DNA from: Hanleya hanleyi
Lineage: Eukaryota > Mollusca > Polyplacophora > Lepidopleurida > Hanleyidae
Assembly: GCA_036873755.1 (NCBI GenBank)
Contig: JAVTVY010025105.1
Location: 1 to 64,000, forward strand
Reading direction: 5' to 3'
Length of the DNA: 64,000 nt
Positions 1 to 11,773 of the stretch are shown piece after piece. Both the position numbers and the translations under genes were made by a program. Each line of letters begins with the position of its first letter. The first letter of the stretch is position 1. The notes under the pieces were generated by a model, which worked only from the letters and a program-made list of their open reading frames with translations, was not told the DNA's origin and searched no databases.

Positions 1-1511
1 TCATTATAGTTACCAAGAAAGTGTCATCCTGAACTAATTGGATTAATTATAGTTTCGGTTACACGTTCGGCTTGATCGCAAATATCAGCCAAACTCAGAC
101 AGGATTTGCTTGCCAATGGAAGATGATTAGGCTAGTCGATGCTCAGTATAATTACATAAATTCGTGCCAGGGAACCAACACAGTTCTTTTCCGTGGAATA
201 ACAGCAGTGTGTAACATAATTCCTATCCGTGACGTTTCGGTCTAAATATCAGCTGGTGATTTTCGCATACCAGTAAAACTAAGCACATCATCCTAAACTT
301 TTTTTGTATATTTTTCTAGCAAACTTTCAGTTTCAATAAAATTCATCCAAAACTGAATAAATTTGTCAACGCTGCAACGTTGAGAAGACATCATGGTGGC
401 CAGACAATAACCTGGGTGGTATTGACAAATTTCTTTAGTTTTGGATACTTATAATAGTTAGTTTTGGATATACTTATATTATAATACGCGGTATAATCTG
501 TTAGTTTTCATGCCCCTGTTACGGTAGCACTTTTTAGACAGAGCCCCCGCATTTAAAGCTAAATTTCACTATTGGAGGGAGCAGACATTCGGGCACTTTA
601 GCAGTAGCATGAAACATTAGCATTAAGTTCAATGGTGTAATGTCAGAAAACTGTCGATAGTTCAAAAACAGTCCCAAGATAAAATCATGAAATTAGAGCA
701 TGGTTTGACAAGTTTTACATGGATCGTTTTGAAATACTAAATCGTAAAACCACATCAGGCTCGGTTTGTTTCTCTTTTTTTTATGGTGTGATTTCTTACA
801 ATTTCCTGTGTAATGCTCTGTTGAGAATCACCTCGACCTCCCCGCATTTGATTGGCGACTATACGCTGTCGAAATTTCAACGGCGTAATCAAAATCAGTG
901 GAATTATTATGTTGCATTCCCAAAGCGACAGGCATGGGAGCACTCTTTCTCGCAGTTGGGAGTCACGCGAGACGAGAATGATTATGTTGAACACGGTATG
1001 AAAAATTATAACCCACTAGCTGTTCCAAGCAGGGCTGGTAACTCTGTTCTTGTACGGGTTTCGGACCGGACAGAATTATAATTTATCGGACACATATTTC
1101 GCGTGCACGTGTTGCGCTCGTGAAGACAAGATAAGAATATCTCAGGAGAAAGGGGAAACCATTTCTGATTGCCTCTGCGAAATAGTCCAGTACCGACACA
1201 AGTCTGAAAATAAAGTTCAACATTTTCGTTCCCCGCAAAAATCGGAATTTCTCGTGTTGTGACGGGGATGCAATCCGATCTTCTCTAGGGTACCACACCG
1301 TGAATTATATGAATGTACAACTTGGATAATTCTCATTTTATCTTTCACGCGAGAGCACCAACTAGCGATCATCACAGATTGAAGAGTAAATACATTGTAC
1401 TTCAACCCGTTGTTTGCAATGGGTGTCCGATAAACTTCCAAGGAGAAAACATCACTGAAAAAATCGAACGGTGACGACAGCATTTATTCTGTCAATTTTC
1501 GTTTCATTCAC
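1..1511. other. No recognised gene
   Basis: No convincing gene or repeat is seen here. A 120-codon open frame at 719-1081 has an overlapping open frame on the other strand, no recognisable domain and no clear splice context, so it is not called. A small inverted pair (AAATTTGTCAA near 358, TTGACAAATTT near 420) is present and is probably incidental. Confidence 0.5.
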
Positions 1512-2034
1512 TAGTCCAATCTTGGCCGGCTCGTTTCCTCTCCGTCCATCTCCGGCGGTTGGCCGACTATTGAGCAAATCCCCGGCCGATTCGGATGGGA
1601 AGATTCTTATGCCATTTTATGCCTTTCTGTCAGATTTTAGGCGGGATTTCGGCCGATCGTGGCTACACAAATATCTTATGAACTTTTGGAAATACACAGC
1701 TATTTGAATTTGTGCCAAATAAACAAGAATCTTACCTCAAAACGACAACTGCAACGGTAGATTCGAAGACCAAATTCGTGTTGGCGCGCGCACGTTTGTT
1801 CAAAAGTTATTCGCGGTTTGAGGCAAGATTTGTGTTCATTCGGCACAAATTAACAAAGCTGTGTGTTCTAATATGTTCGTAAGATATATCTCTTGCCTCG
1901 ATCAGCCGAAATCCTGACTAAAATGCGATAGAATGGCCTTTGAAATCATTTGATCTTCCCATCCGAATCGGCCGGGGATTTGCTCAATAGTCGGAGTTGG
2001 ACGGAGAGGAAACGAGCCGGCCAAGATTGGACTA
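1512..2034. repeat. Foldback element with about 230-bp inverted arms
   Basis: The left arm (about 1512-1748) reads TAGTCCAATCTTGGCCGGC at its outer end and returns as its reverse complement at the outer end of the right arm (about 1807-2034). The arms are diverged but alignable along their length, with small indels and a central unpaired stretch of about 60 bp. Flanking bases are TTCAC on the left and TTCAT on the right, a possible imperfect target duplication. No protein is encoded. This is a non-autonomous foldback or MITE-like DNA element; its superfamily is not determined. Confidence 0.8.
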
Positions 2035-3238
2035 TTCATCCACATGATTGAGAAAAATCTTCGAATATGCACAATAGAAGATAGGATGACCGTATGATAT
2101 ATTTCCGATATTTCCTAGAGTAATTGTGGAAAGTACGGTAGCTCCCATATCAAGGTCTGCAGTCTACACACACGCTGACTCGGGAAAAATTTGCATGGCC
2201 GGGCACCGTCGGCCACAGGCGGTAATTAGCAGGACGAAAGATACGTCACCGGAAGTTGAGGAACCTTACCGCCAGCATCCGTCCGACTGTGCAGACAAGT
2301 TACAATTTGCGACTGTTCTTCGTGTGATTTGATTAGTCTTTGTCGAAGAACCATAACAACATCAAAAGATATTGTTTTATAAGTTTTCACAAACGTTATT
2401 ATTAATAACGTGGCTTGACGGAAGACTTATTTACCCACGACGACGTATGAACTTTTAGACAACCAAGGTCCGCCCGTGAATAGCTTGGAAAGTCGGCGAC
2501 ACTGGACTGGAGATCACACGGACGGAGTCTTTCCTTGGACGAGGTAATGTGATTTAAATAGATTTATGCCCTTACGTAACTCACGAGCCTGGCCGAGATG
2601 GGTACTATATACTATAAGGGTCGGGACTTCATCAAATTAACAGAAGTAATTAGACCACTTAGCCGGTGATTTCTTGTTTATGTTTTCATCCGGCGGTGCT
2701 CAGTAATGACTTAGCTTGTACTAAAGGCAAGATGTGCACTTGGTATTTCTTTAATGAAATGTAAATATTTGTCAATTTTATTACGTTTTTGACTTTCACC
2801 ATCAGATGATCAGTGACAACACACCTGAAGCATTGGCACTCAATACTAAACTAATCCCAGAGTTTTGAGTGGATCTTCCTGAAACTTTGCAGACTTGTTA
2901 AGCACGTGTATTGTCCACTTGATATTTCTAAGACGAAATATGAACTTTTGTCGTATTTGTGACGTTTTTGACTGTATTTTTCGTCATCAATGAGCATCAT
3001 TGACAATACTAGTAGAATGGCACTCAATAATCATCTAGTCTGACAAGTCCTAGAGTTGTATGGTTTGCTGATGAATGGACCCCCAGCAATTTGCTGATCT
3101 TCTCAATTTGCAACACATTGGCAGGCCTTATTCAATGGTAAACACATCAAAGTACAATATGATATGAATATATATGTATGTCGATAAAGATTGTTCTTAA
3201 CTCTAATTTGTGCAATTTGAACTACTGTATTTTCTCAC
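2035..3238. other. Upstream region of the transposase gene; no gene seen
   Basis: No coding evidence. This should hold the promoter and 5' end of the CACTA-like element that follows. I could not find a copy of its candidate 3' terminus (CACCCCCGACGAAAAGTG when read inward) here, so the 5' boundary of the transposon is unknown. Confidence 0.4.
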
Positions 3239-3407
3239 ATGCATGTATCTTCGATGTTTATAGGAATCACAATGGAGTTAACTAAAGACCAGTGCTATGC
3301 AGAACGTGCAGATGGCAGTAAACACTCATTTCAGTGTACAGTTTGTGGCCGATCTCTAAGTACAAAGCAGAGAATCTTTACGCATCTCCACAAGAAACAC
3401 AACATGA
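3239..3407 (+). CDS. Transposase gene exon 1 (C2H2 zinc finger)
   Basis: This is the first coding exon of the CACTA-like transposase gene. It encodes one C2H2 finger: Cys-x2-Cys, about 12 residues, then the His pair of THLHKKH, preceded by FQC. Two candidate ATGs exist, at 3239 and 3272; the second (MELTKDQC...) may be the true start because nothing upstream of it looks conserved. The exon ends at 3407, just before GTAAGT, in phase 1, and joins in frame to the acceptor TTTTGTACAG at 4498-4507. N-terminal DNA-binding fingers are usual in transposases and would bind the element's ends. The open frame runs on past the donor to 3592, but the finger ends at the splice site. The exon-exon join is inferred from matching phase and strong splice signals. 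Confidence 0.7.
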
Positions 3408-4507
3408 GTAAGTCAGAATTATATCCTATTAGCTGCCTGGTGTACTATTTGAATATGCAGCAACAGGAGACACCTCAGAAACTGTTACATGTACCAGTCA
3501 TAATTAGGGGGCCAGACTGGCTTGGACCCCTATTGTTATTGCTGGATTTATATTATTATTATTCCGCCAGATTTCAACATTTTGGCCTATAAGTCGAAAA
3601 CTTACCAATTAAAAGTCATGAAACTTTGCATGTGTATAGCTGGTCACAAGCACTAAATAAACTATATGAATGTCATTTTGATTGGTCAAGTCAGATGGCA
3701 TGATCTTGGATTTGCCTAACCGACTTTAGAGGCCAATTTCCCCAAACTGACCAAGCCAAAATCCTTCTAATGTTAGATGCTAGAGGCTATGTAGATGAAA
3801 TTGTAGATCTTGAATTTTCCGCCGATCACGTGACGCGCCTACCATATTGGATGACCTACTTAAAACAAAAAGATCTTCTCCTCCAGTACCGCCAAACCTA
3901 TCAGGCTGAAATTCGGAACACAGCATCTATGTATCAGGGGCGTCAAAATCCTATATGACGTGTTGATCCAAAATCAAAGATAGCCTCCACTGACCTTTAA
4001 AAATGGTCAAATTTTAAAATTGCTCTTTTGCATAATCTACAGCTGTGCAAAAGGGTGTATATATGATATTGAGCATGGCGAACTCGATGGTAACATTTTG
4101 GAACAGCGCCATGTGCCAATCGTCAAAAATCAAGATGGCCGCTACGATATGGTTCGATTTCAACCTTTTTGCCCAGAAGTCGAAAACTTATCGTCCAAAA
4201 GTCTTCTAACTTTGCATAATGGTAGTAGGCCATAATGGCTAGCAGGCTATATGGCTTGGCCCCTGGTGAGTTGCTGCTCACGGCTATCTTTATTATTACG
4301 GTCACCTTATATTTCTTTTAGATTAAACCCTACACAAAACATGGGTAATGAAAACTTTTTAACGAGTATTTTTGTCGGCATCAGCCCAAAGGTAACTTAC
4401 CTGTAAGCTGGTCACGACCAGCTTTTAGAGCTTCTTTAGAGGGAGTAGATGCTCAACAATTACATATATAATGCAATAATTAATTTCGCTTTATTCATTT
4501 TGTACAG
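3408..4507 (+). other. Intron of the transposase gene
   Basis: The intron starts GTAAGT and ends TTCATTTTGTACAG, and it preserves the reading frame (phase 1) between the finger exon and the catalytic exon. It contains diverged internal duplications: segments around 3575-3660 and 4150-4230 both carry a 'cgaaaacttaYc' block followed by 'aaaagtc...aactttgca'. No separate gene is seen. Confidence 0.65.
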
Positions 4508-7239
4508 GTCCATTAAAGAGGGTATATCAGAGGTATGTGGAGGATCCATCAATTCCAGTCCCAAAACGCACTGCCTTGAGACATTCTGCAGAAAGGAATA
4601 TGCTTTTCTGTTCCCAGCAGAGGCCTTTACCAATGCATCAAGATTTGGCGTTTGTAAACTCAGATGAGATGACGTCACCTGACCCAGACACTGAGTATGA
4701 TGATGTATGTACCAGTTCTCCAATTGATGCAGAGAATGAGCAAATTGTGGACAATAACATCACGTCATGTGGACAGGAGATGTCGGAAGACCAGAACTCG
4801 GGATTTTTAGATGCAAGGCAAACAACGGATACTGCAGATTCAGATTCAGATAGTGATGACTGTTCAAGTAATTCTTCAACTGTATCAAGTTATGACTCAT
4901 CATCCGAGTTGTCAGATTCTGAAAATTCTGAGAACGAAGAGGGTACTTTCCCACTCGATGATGATACAAGTACATGTACCACTTCTCCTACTGAAATTGA
5001 ACATGGAACTCGCTCAGAAAATGAACTTCAGGCATTGTGTCTCATGTCATACATCTTACGACACAATGTTTCTGGTGCTGCTTCAAAGGACATTCTTCGG
5101 CTTTTGCCAGTACTATGCCCAGGTTTAAAAACTGAAAAATTATCGTATGAAAAACTGATGCTGATTGCAGGGGAAACAAACCATACTACAGTCCATTATT
5201 GCTCAGTATGCAATGGCAGATTTCCAGAGAATCCAGAACATTTTGTATGCAGCACAAATGGATGCAATGGATATCGCTACAAGGGACCCTTATCGGCCCA
5301 GACAAAATCAGGCCGTCAACCAACAAGTTGTTTTGTACTGGCCGATGTTCAAAAACAACTGAAATACATTTTGCAGAGGGAAGGTATATGGGAAAGTGTA
5401 CAAAGTACGAAAAGGAGAATAAAAGGGGATAATCTAGCTGAGAATTTAACTGACATTGTTGATGGACAGTACTATCGCACTCTATGTCAGCCTGGTGGGT
5501 TCCTACACCTCTCCAATAATATAAGTGCTGTGTTTAACACAGATGGTATCCCGCTTTATAACTCATCCAATGTAAAGCTATGGCCAATATTTTTGGCAGT
5601 AAATGAGCTGCCAGCAGCCAGCAGGTTTGCTAGAGAAAACATGGTTCTTGCAGCAATATGGCAGGGAAAAGTTAATCCACCTTTTTCACAATACTTGTGT
5701 GCGTTCGGAGAGGACATGCACAAGCTACACGAGGAAGGATTTCTTGTAAGTCCACCAACTGTTGGAGCATCACTGACTGTCAAGCTTGGTGTGTTCCTTG
5801 CAACAATGGATCTTCAAGCTAAGGGATATGTACTGAACATGACCATGCATAATGGTGAGTTTGGTTGCTGCACATGCGAAGAAGCTGGTGAAAGTGTAAA
5901 GCAAGGGAAAGGATACGCCCGGCATTATCCCTACAGACCTCAGCAAAGACCTACTCTTCGTGATTCCAATGATGTTAAATACGTGAAAGGATCAACTGCT
6001 ACACGAGCAAATAGACTGAAAGGAATCTGTGGAATGTCTGGTTTGGCTGTTATGCCTTGGTTGGATGTTGTTCTTGGTGTAGTACCAGATTACATGCATG
6101 GAGTGTTACTTGGTGTTACGAAGACACTCTTGTATAAATTTTTCTCCCCAACAAATAGCACCAAACCATATTTTGTGGGAAAGAACCTGAAAAAAATATC
6201 AAAGAGGCTGCAGAGCATTTGTCCACCCGATTATATTGAGCGTATGCCACGTGATTTGGAGAAGCATTACAACCATTTTAAGGCCACAGAGCTCCAATCC
6301 TGGCTGTTATTCTATGCCATACCATGTTTGAATGGCTACCTTGAAGATGTCTACATGGTCCATTTGTCACTCCTCAGTGAAGGCATTCATTTGCTACTTG
6401 GAGACAGCATCTCTGAAGAAGAGTTACAAAGAGCTGAGTTACTTCTTGACTCGTTCTATGAGCAATTTGCAGCACTGTATGGGCAAGGAAGCTGTGGATT
6501 GAATGTCCATAACATTGGGGCACACCTAGTGTTTTATGTGCGTATGTGGGGCCCCCTGTGGGCTTGGAGCTGTTTTGCCTTTGAAGATTGGAACGCTGCA
6601 CTTCTGCAGTCAGTACATGGGACTGGAGATGTAACAAGGCAGTGTTTGCGTGTTAGAGAGATTCAGCTTAAGTTAAGCAGCATTGACTTGAATGGTGTTG
6701 CACACAGGGATGCTCAAATATATCTGAGCAGCATGGAACAGCATGGTAAAGCATGGTCGGTGTCCAAAAACAAGGAAAAGGTAACTGTTGCTGGAGCCTT
6801 ACTAGATTTTGTGAACTTAACTGGCGATGTTGTTCAAATGATGATGCAAGAGACTGGCACACAGGACAGAAAATGCATGAAAAAAGCTTTGCGAGTGAAA
6901 TTGAATGATCAGAAACTGTATTCCGAAGAGTATAAACGCATGAAGAAACGGGTTTGTTACATGGTCAAGTGCAGAAACGGTGACATCAGAAAAATTACCT
7001 GTTTTCTTGTTAACACGCAAAACAACAGAATCTTTGCCTATGCCAAGAAAGTTGCAGTTCATGATGAGAGTTTCATTTGTGAAGCTGGTCCTCGGCACAT
7101 AATCAGAGTGGTGGAAAGTGATGAATTGCACATTTTCCCAGTTCATGACATAGTTGAAAAAGTGTTCCTTCTGTGTATTGATGGATTATGTTACATTGCG
7201 TGCATGCCAAATATGGTTGGTCATAGTGTCTTCAAATAG
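4508..7239 (+). CDS. CACTA/EnSpm-like transposase, catalytic exon
   Basis: This exon encodes about 910 residues of a cut-and-paste transposase. The open frame starts at the 4508 acceptor, and GTG 4537 is internal rather than a start. Numbering codons from 4537: an acidic, Ser-rich stretch at about 80-150; a zinc-ribbon-like cluster at Cys222, Cys225, Cys238 and Cys243; the block VVPDYMHGVLLGVTK, whose Asp lies near 518 and corresponds to the DxMH motif of CACTA transposases; and NVHNIGAHL then GPLWAWSCFAFEDWN near 655-685, matching the DUF4218-type region that follows the Transposase_21 domain in CACTA elements. No frameshift or internal stop is seen across 2.7 kb, so the copy may be recent or still intact. 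Family assignment rests on recalled motifs; a domesticated gene is possible. Confidence 0.75.
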
Positions 7240-7554
7240 AGGTGCAGATACATGTACATGTAGATCAGGTTAATTTCTGGAAACTAGCACCTACACATGT
7301 AACAGATTCAATTATTCATGAAGATGTGCTTAAACACAGTATCATTATCCGTGAGGATATGTGAGGACTTGATGAATGATCCATTGTATATATTATTTAT
7401 TTTAATTTTATATTTGTATTTACACTTTGTTATGTGATCTCGGGTACAATGTACATACTGAAGCCTGGAGGTACATACATACTAATGAAGTTTTATATCG
7501 AAATGTGCACACGAATGAACTATTATGTATAAAATTAGGTTTTTGGAAGACTAC

Positions 7555-7560
7555 AATAAA
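7555..7560 (+). terminator. Candidate poly(A) signal of the transposase gene
   Basis: AATAAA lies about 315 bp after the stop codon in an AT-rich, non-coding stretch, the expected place for 3'-end processing. No cleavage site can be seen directly. Confidence 0.45.
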
Positions 7561-7637
7561 TTTAACTCTTAATCACAGATCACGTTAGAGAGTTGAGCAT
7601 AAAATTTACATGCACTTGGAATTGTTTAAATGGTGTG

Positions 7638-8143
7638 GAGACGGTTGACCATGTACTTTAACCATGGTCTTACAAACCTGGACCATGGTGGGAAAAGCTT
7701 CACCATGGTCTGACTGCCTTGACCATGATCAGACAAAACTGAACCTTGGTGTGAAACTGGACTGTGTCTTAAAACCATGGTCTGGAGAATTGGACCATGG
7801 TTAACCATGGTCTGACAAATTGGACCATGGTTAACCATGGTCTGAAACTGGACCACGTCTTAAAACCATGGTCTGGCCATGTTAAACCATGGTCTGACAA
7901 ATTGGACCATGGTTAACCATGGTCTGACAAATTGGACCATGGTTAACCATGGTCTGTCAAGTTGGACCATGGTTAACCATGGTCGGACTAATTGGACCAT
8001 GGTTGACCATGATCTGGCAATGGTTCAAAAGGCATGACCACGGTTTGATCCATGGTTTTTGATGGTAGACCATGGTAGTTCATGGTCTACCATGTAAAAC
8101 CATGGTGACCATGGTTGACCATGGTCACTTTTCGTCGGGGGTG
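7638..8143 (+). repeat. CCATGG-palindrome array, probable CACTA 3' subterminal repeats and terminus
   Basis: Irregular units of about 31 bp are built from the palindrome ACCATGGT, often paired as GGACCATGGTTAACCATGG, separated by short CTGACAAATT-like linkers. The array starts about 400 bp after the transposase stop. It ends in GTCACTTTTCGTCGGGGGTG; reversed, that is CACCCCCGACGAAAAGTG (8126-8143), which resembles a CACTA-type terminus beginning CAC. CACTA elements characteristically carry many short subterminal repeats that the element's proteins bind, so I infer this is the element's 3' end. The matching 5' end was not found. Confidence 0.6.
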
Positions 8144-8312
8144 TCTTCTACCAGTTTTTGCGAGCAGATTTTCATAATTCATGCAATTCTATTGTGACAA
8201 AATGATACGACAAATTTGCGAGGAGACTGGATAGTTTTATTAACTGGTTTTATTAATAGTTCTGTGTAGTGCAGATATTGGCAAGAGCTGCACGAGTTTG
8301 TGTCCTAAGTCC

Positions 8313-8809
8313 TAAGCTAAGATTCATAGCGTCTCCCTTCCCTCAACGCTATGCCGACGACAAATACATTTCCCTGTTGGTAACTCGAACATCTCCATCG
8401 CGCACTTATTATTACCTTTGCGCCCTATTGGACATTCATTAACTTGAGAAAATGGGCTGCGATGAATAAAAATACCATAATCAATGTTGTGATCATCATC
8501 CCCTGTATACAAGGGGTCTATTATGACGGAAATGCCCATCTTCTTGACCCTCGAATTCAGGTCATTTCGAGACTCCATAGGCATAATTTTAACGTCTGTA
8601 ATTAATATATGACCAACGAAGGGCCATTTAGTCTGCCATTTCGGTGTTTTTATTTATTGCGGCCCATTTTCTCAAGTTAATGAAAGTCCAATAGGGTGCA
8701 AAGGTAATAATAAGTGCGCGATGGAGATGTTCGAGTTACCATTGCAGGGAAATGTATTTGTCGTCGGCATAGCGTTGAGGGAAGGGAGACGCTATGAATC
8801 TTAGCTAAG
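8313..8809. repeat. Foldback element, about 165-bp inverted arms
   Basis: Left arm about 8313-8473 and right arm about 8644-8809 are inverted copies differing by scattered substitutions. Outer ends read TAAGCTAAGATTCATAGCG on the left and its near complement CGCTATGAATCTTAGCTAAG on the right. The roughly 170-bp centre is unpaired. Open frames on the minus strand are by-products of the arms. Superfamily unknown; target duplication not clear. Confidence 0.85.
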
Positions 8810-8931
8810 TCCCCAAGATTACTTATATATGCCTGCATGGTGTTTATAGTAAATTTGTTTGTTGACAATGATAGCGGTGGAGAAACAATTTGCGAAACTT
8901 CCTATTGTTGTTGCTGCACGATCATTGCGTA

Positions 8932-9067
8932 TATAATTTAGACTGGAAAAGTTTGAACAACACCAACAACAAATCTTTTTGAAAGCGGTACCTGACAAAT
9001 TCTGTTGTTTCCGCTTTCGAAAAGTTTCGTTGTTGTTGGTGTTCAAACTTTTTGAAACTAAATTATA
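8932..9067. repeat. Hairpin element, about 57-bp arms
   Basis: TATAATTTAGACTGGAAAAG at 8932 and its diverged inverse ending at 9067 bracket arms containing AACAACACCAACAACAA and TTGTTGTTGGTGTT. The loop is about 22 nt. Transcribed, it would form a strong imperfect hairpin. It is probably a small MITE or the remains of a larger one. Confidence 0.8.
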
Positions 9068-10369
9068 TTCGGTGAGTCCCCCAGAAATACATAAATTGCA
9101 CTGGACAGGATCCGGTCAAGTTCACAAGACGAGAAAAATGTAAATACTATTGTTGTTGCTTCGACACATATCTCCTCTGAAAATATATGCCATGCAGTAT
9201 GCGTACACATTAAAATAGTAACGAACGCCGACTTCACAGGAAAGAACGCGACTACGAGTGTTGAAAATTGGGGTCTTCATAATCCTAGAACCGGAACCTG
9301 TTCAGCGAGAGCAGAACAAGATTTGCAACGTCTGCTCGGCGAATACAGAATGATCGTGCAGCAACAACAGGGATTTTCGCACAAATTGTCTCTCCAACGC
9401 TATCGTTGTAAACAAACAAATTACGAACTAAAAACACCAGGCCTTACAGTAAACTCAAGCAAGCGCAAAACCGCAGAGACGGAAAACACTGAGAACCGGG
9501 TTTGAGCCGATTGCGCGGAAACAGACAATGCAAAGAACAAAAATAGTCCACGGATACAAGCAATGCCTGGGCGAAGAAATGAATATGAAATACACTCAAA
9601 TTCAGATTTCCTTTTATTTCTAGTTAACATGAAACGATTACGACTGTTTCTTCTTCACTTTCTGGTTGCAAGCCTGGAAATAATTTTTTCACTGGTGCCC
9701 GACATTTTGGCAGGCATCAATAACTTGGTACCTGACATTTGGAATGGGATGCCTGACAAAAATATTGGGCCTCAGCGGCCTATTTCGTAATCAGCACTAC
9801 AAAAGGTATAACCTACTACATGCACTATCAACACAGCTTACAACTGTATGATCAGGATTTGTTAATTTATTATTAGCTAAAATGAAATAAATTTGCCAGA
9901 ATGATTAACTTTGTCGAATTTATGTACGCAAGATTTGCTTTGGCTGAAAACAAAAAAAAAACATCAAAATTGCTTCTCAACAACTTGTTAGTACCTCCAA
10001 GGATATCCACAGCATTATCTAGCTGCGCTTAGTTATGTAAAATGTATGGGCATGCACCCAAAATGAATACACAAAAAAATGATACCTTCAATATTTCTTA
10101 GTATAAAAAACAAAACCGACGGTCTTCTGTTGATAATCCAAGCAAATAAATCTATGCCTCTCCATTATAATTGGGAGAATCAACCATTGGCCTTGGAAAT
10201 GGTCATTTATCATTGAGAAGTGATCGTCAGATGCGACATTGTTGTTGTTGTTGCAAAGGTCAATTTATGAGTCTAAACTTGTTTGTCCGCGGTTTTGCAG
10301 TTCAACAGTAATTGCAGCTTCTTACATTTTGTACATCAATGTCTAGTGTACCAGTTTTGTTCTATTTTG
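9068..10369. other. No gene seen
   Basis: AT-rich DNA without recognisable coding potential. A short imperfect repetition of 'cctgacaWWW' / 'cccgacatt' motifs occurs at about 9690-9770, and a (GTT)4 run lies near 10241. Confidence 0.5.
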
Positions 10370-10500
10370 GGTGGCAGCTACAGTACACCAATAAAATGAC
10401 CACTACATCCTCTTCGCATCGTGTGCAAACCCTTTATGTATCGTGCGCGAACGATCTCCGCATCGTGCGCAAACGGTCCTCGCATCGTGCGCGAACATGA
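10370..10500 (+). repeat. CGCATCGTGCG array with conserved flank (copy A)
   Basis: Three to four degenerate units of about 22-27 bp contain GCATCGTGCGCRAACG. They follow a flank CAGCTACAGTACACCAATAA. A near-identical flank (reading CAGCTACAGTACGCCAATAA in reverse complement) borders a second array at 15.04-15.18 kb in the opposite orientation. This looks like one dispersed non-autonomous element family carrying its own short tandem array. Confidence 0.6.
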
Positions 10501-11601
10501 GAAGCTTGTTCCTGCAGCGAAGCTGGCCTGAGTCCAGCTCCCGATCGCATCATGCGGACATCGTGCACTAAATAACCAAGTCCGTTTTCCGGCAATAGAG
10601 AAAAGCATACAATCGAAAGTGTCAACAATGCAATAAATACATTGTATATGTACAGTTACATGGACGGAATAAAGCCAAGAAATCTAGAACTTCAAAAGAG
10701 AGATCGTTCTACCGTACCAGTTTGACGAAGTTCAGAGTTAGGATGGGCAAAGCATGTCAGTGATTGACGATGAGTCGGCTTGAGTCGGCTTGACCGAATT
10801 ATAGTGACACTCGAAAATATGAGAACAAAATATCTTCCTCTCTTTCCGTTTAATGAATGAATGCTGCACATTATTGATACACATAAAGGGACAGAGAAAA
10901 TAATTCCAGCTACTTCAGAACAGGGAAATATGGTGTGAGAAATGCTAAATTGGGAAATCCAGTGGTGACCTAGTTGTTGGCTGCTAGGAAAGGGAGCAGT
11001 CATTTACTACCTTGGTTCACGTGCACAAGTTTTCTGCTAACCAGGCTGTAACAGACTAAAAACGATTTCAGGACAGGCATTTGGTTGATACTTTGCAATA
11101 CCGTACGAGAAGAATATCACTGATATTCCACTGGACATTTTTTGGCATTCTGATGTTCTCATATAGTCAACATAGAAAAAAAAAAAAAAAATCATATATG
11201 AGTAGGGATTCAATGTTTATGAAAACCTAATTTTTGCTTAAATATTGTCAATGGGCATTTACCACAATTACTAATTACACAGATATCTTACAGACATTTA
11301 TTATTATAAGAAAAAAATTCTAAACATTTTAAAATGTTCAGAATATTTTGCTAACTGCCAATATTTGAAAATAAGGTTGATTCTTGATTGGATAAATTTG
11401 TAACATTTTGAAACCTATCCCTTCAATCAAATGTAGATTTTCAATTTGAGAATCATGCCATATACCGGCACGATACTGAAAAATATCATTGCGAAGTCTT
11501 ACCAATATTATCCAGTTTCTAGATGATACTTCGTATACCTATAAGGGTTCAGTGGAGATGAACCCGCTTGTGTCTAGACCTAGTGTTCCCAGTCTTTTTT
11601 G
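10501..11601. other. No gene seen
   Basis: No supported feature apart from a 9-bp tandem pair (GAGTCGGCTTGAGTCGGCTT near 10770) and a poly(A) tract near 11177. Confidence 0.5.
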
Positions 11602-11769
11602 GAGTGGGTGAGTAGTAGGGTTTAATGTTGTTTTCAACCTTGATTCAGTCATATCACGTCGGTGCCTCCTTGTGCCAGAACGCTAGAGTGTTCACAGTTC
11701 CTATTACCCTGGACACTGATCAGCCCAGCCAGTACAGCACCCGGTCACCCATCCAAATATTGACTGAGC
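11602..11769 (-). repeat. 5S-derived-type SINE, 3' part only
   Basis: Read on the minus strand this is the body and tail of the same SINE found complete at 42.12-42.35 kb. It shares the stretch from GTACTGGCTGGGCTGATCAG to the tail ending in CTACTCACCCACTC. It breaks off at GAGCTTAA, exactly where a TTAA-flanked element begins; the 5S-like head does not reappear on the far side of that element. Confidence 0.8.
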
Positions 11770-11773
11770 TTAA

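Noticed and set aside
719..1081. A 120-codon open frame
   Set aside because: An antisense frame overlaps it, no domain or splice signals are evident, and length is within chance for this composition.
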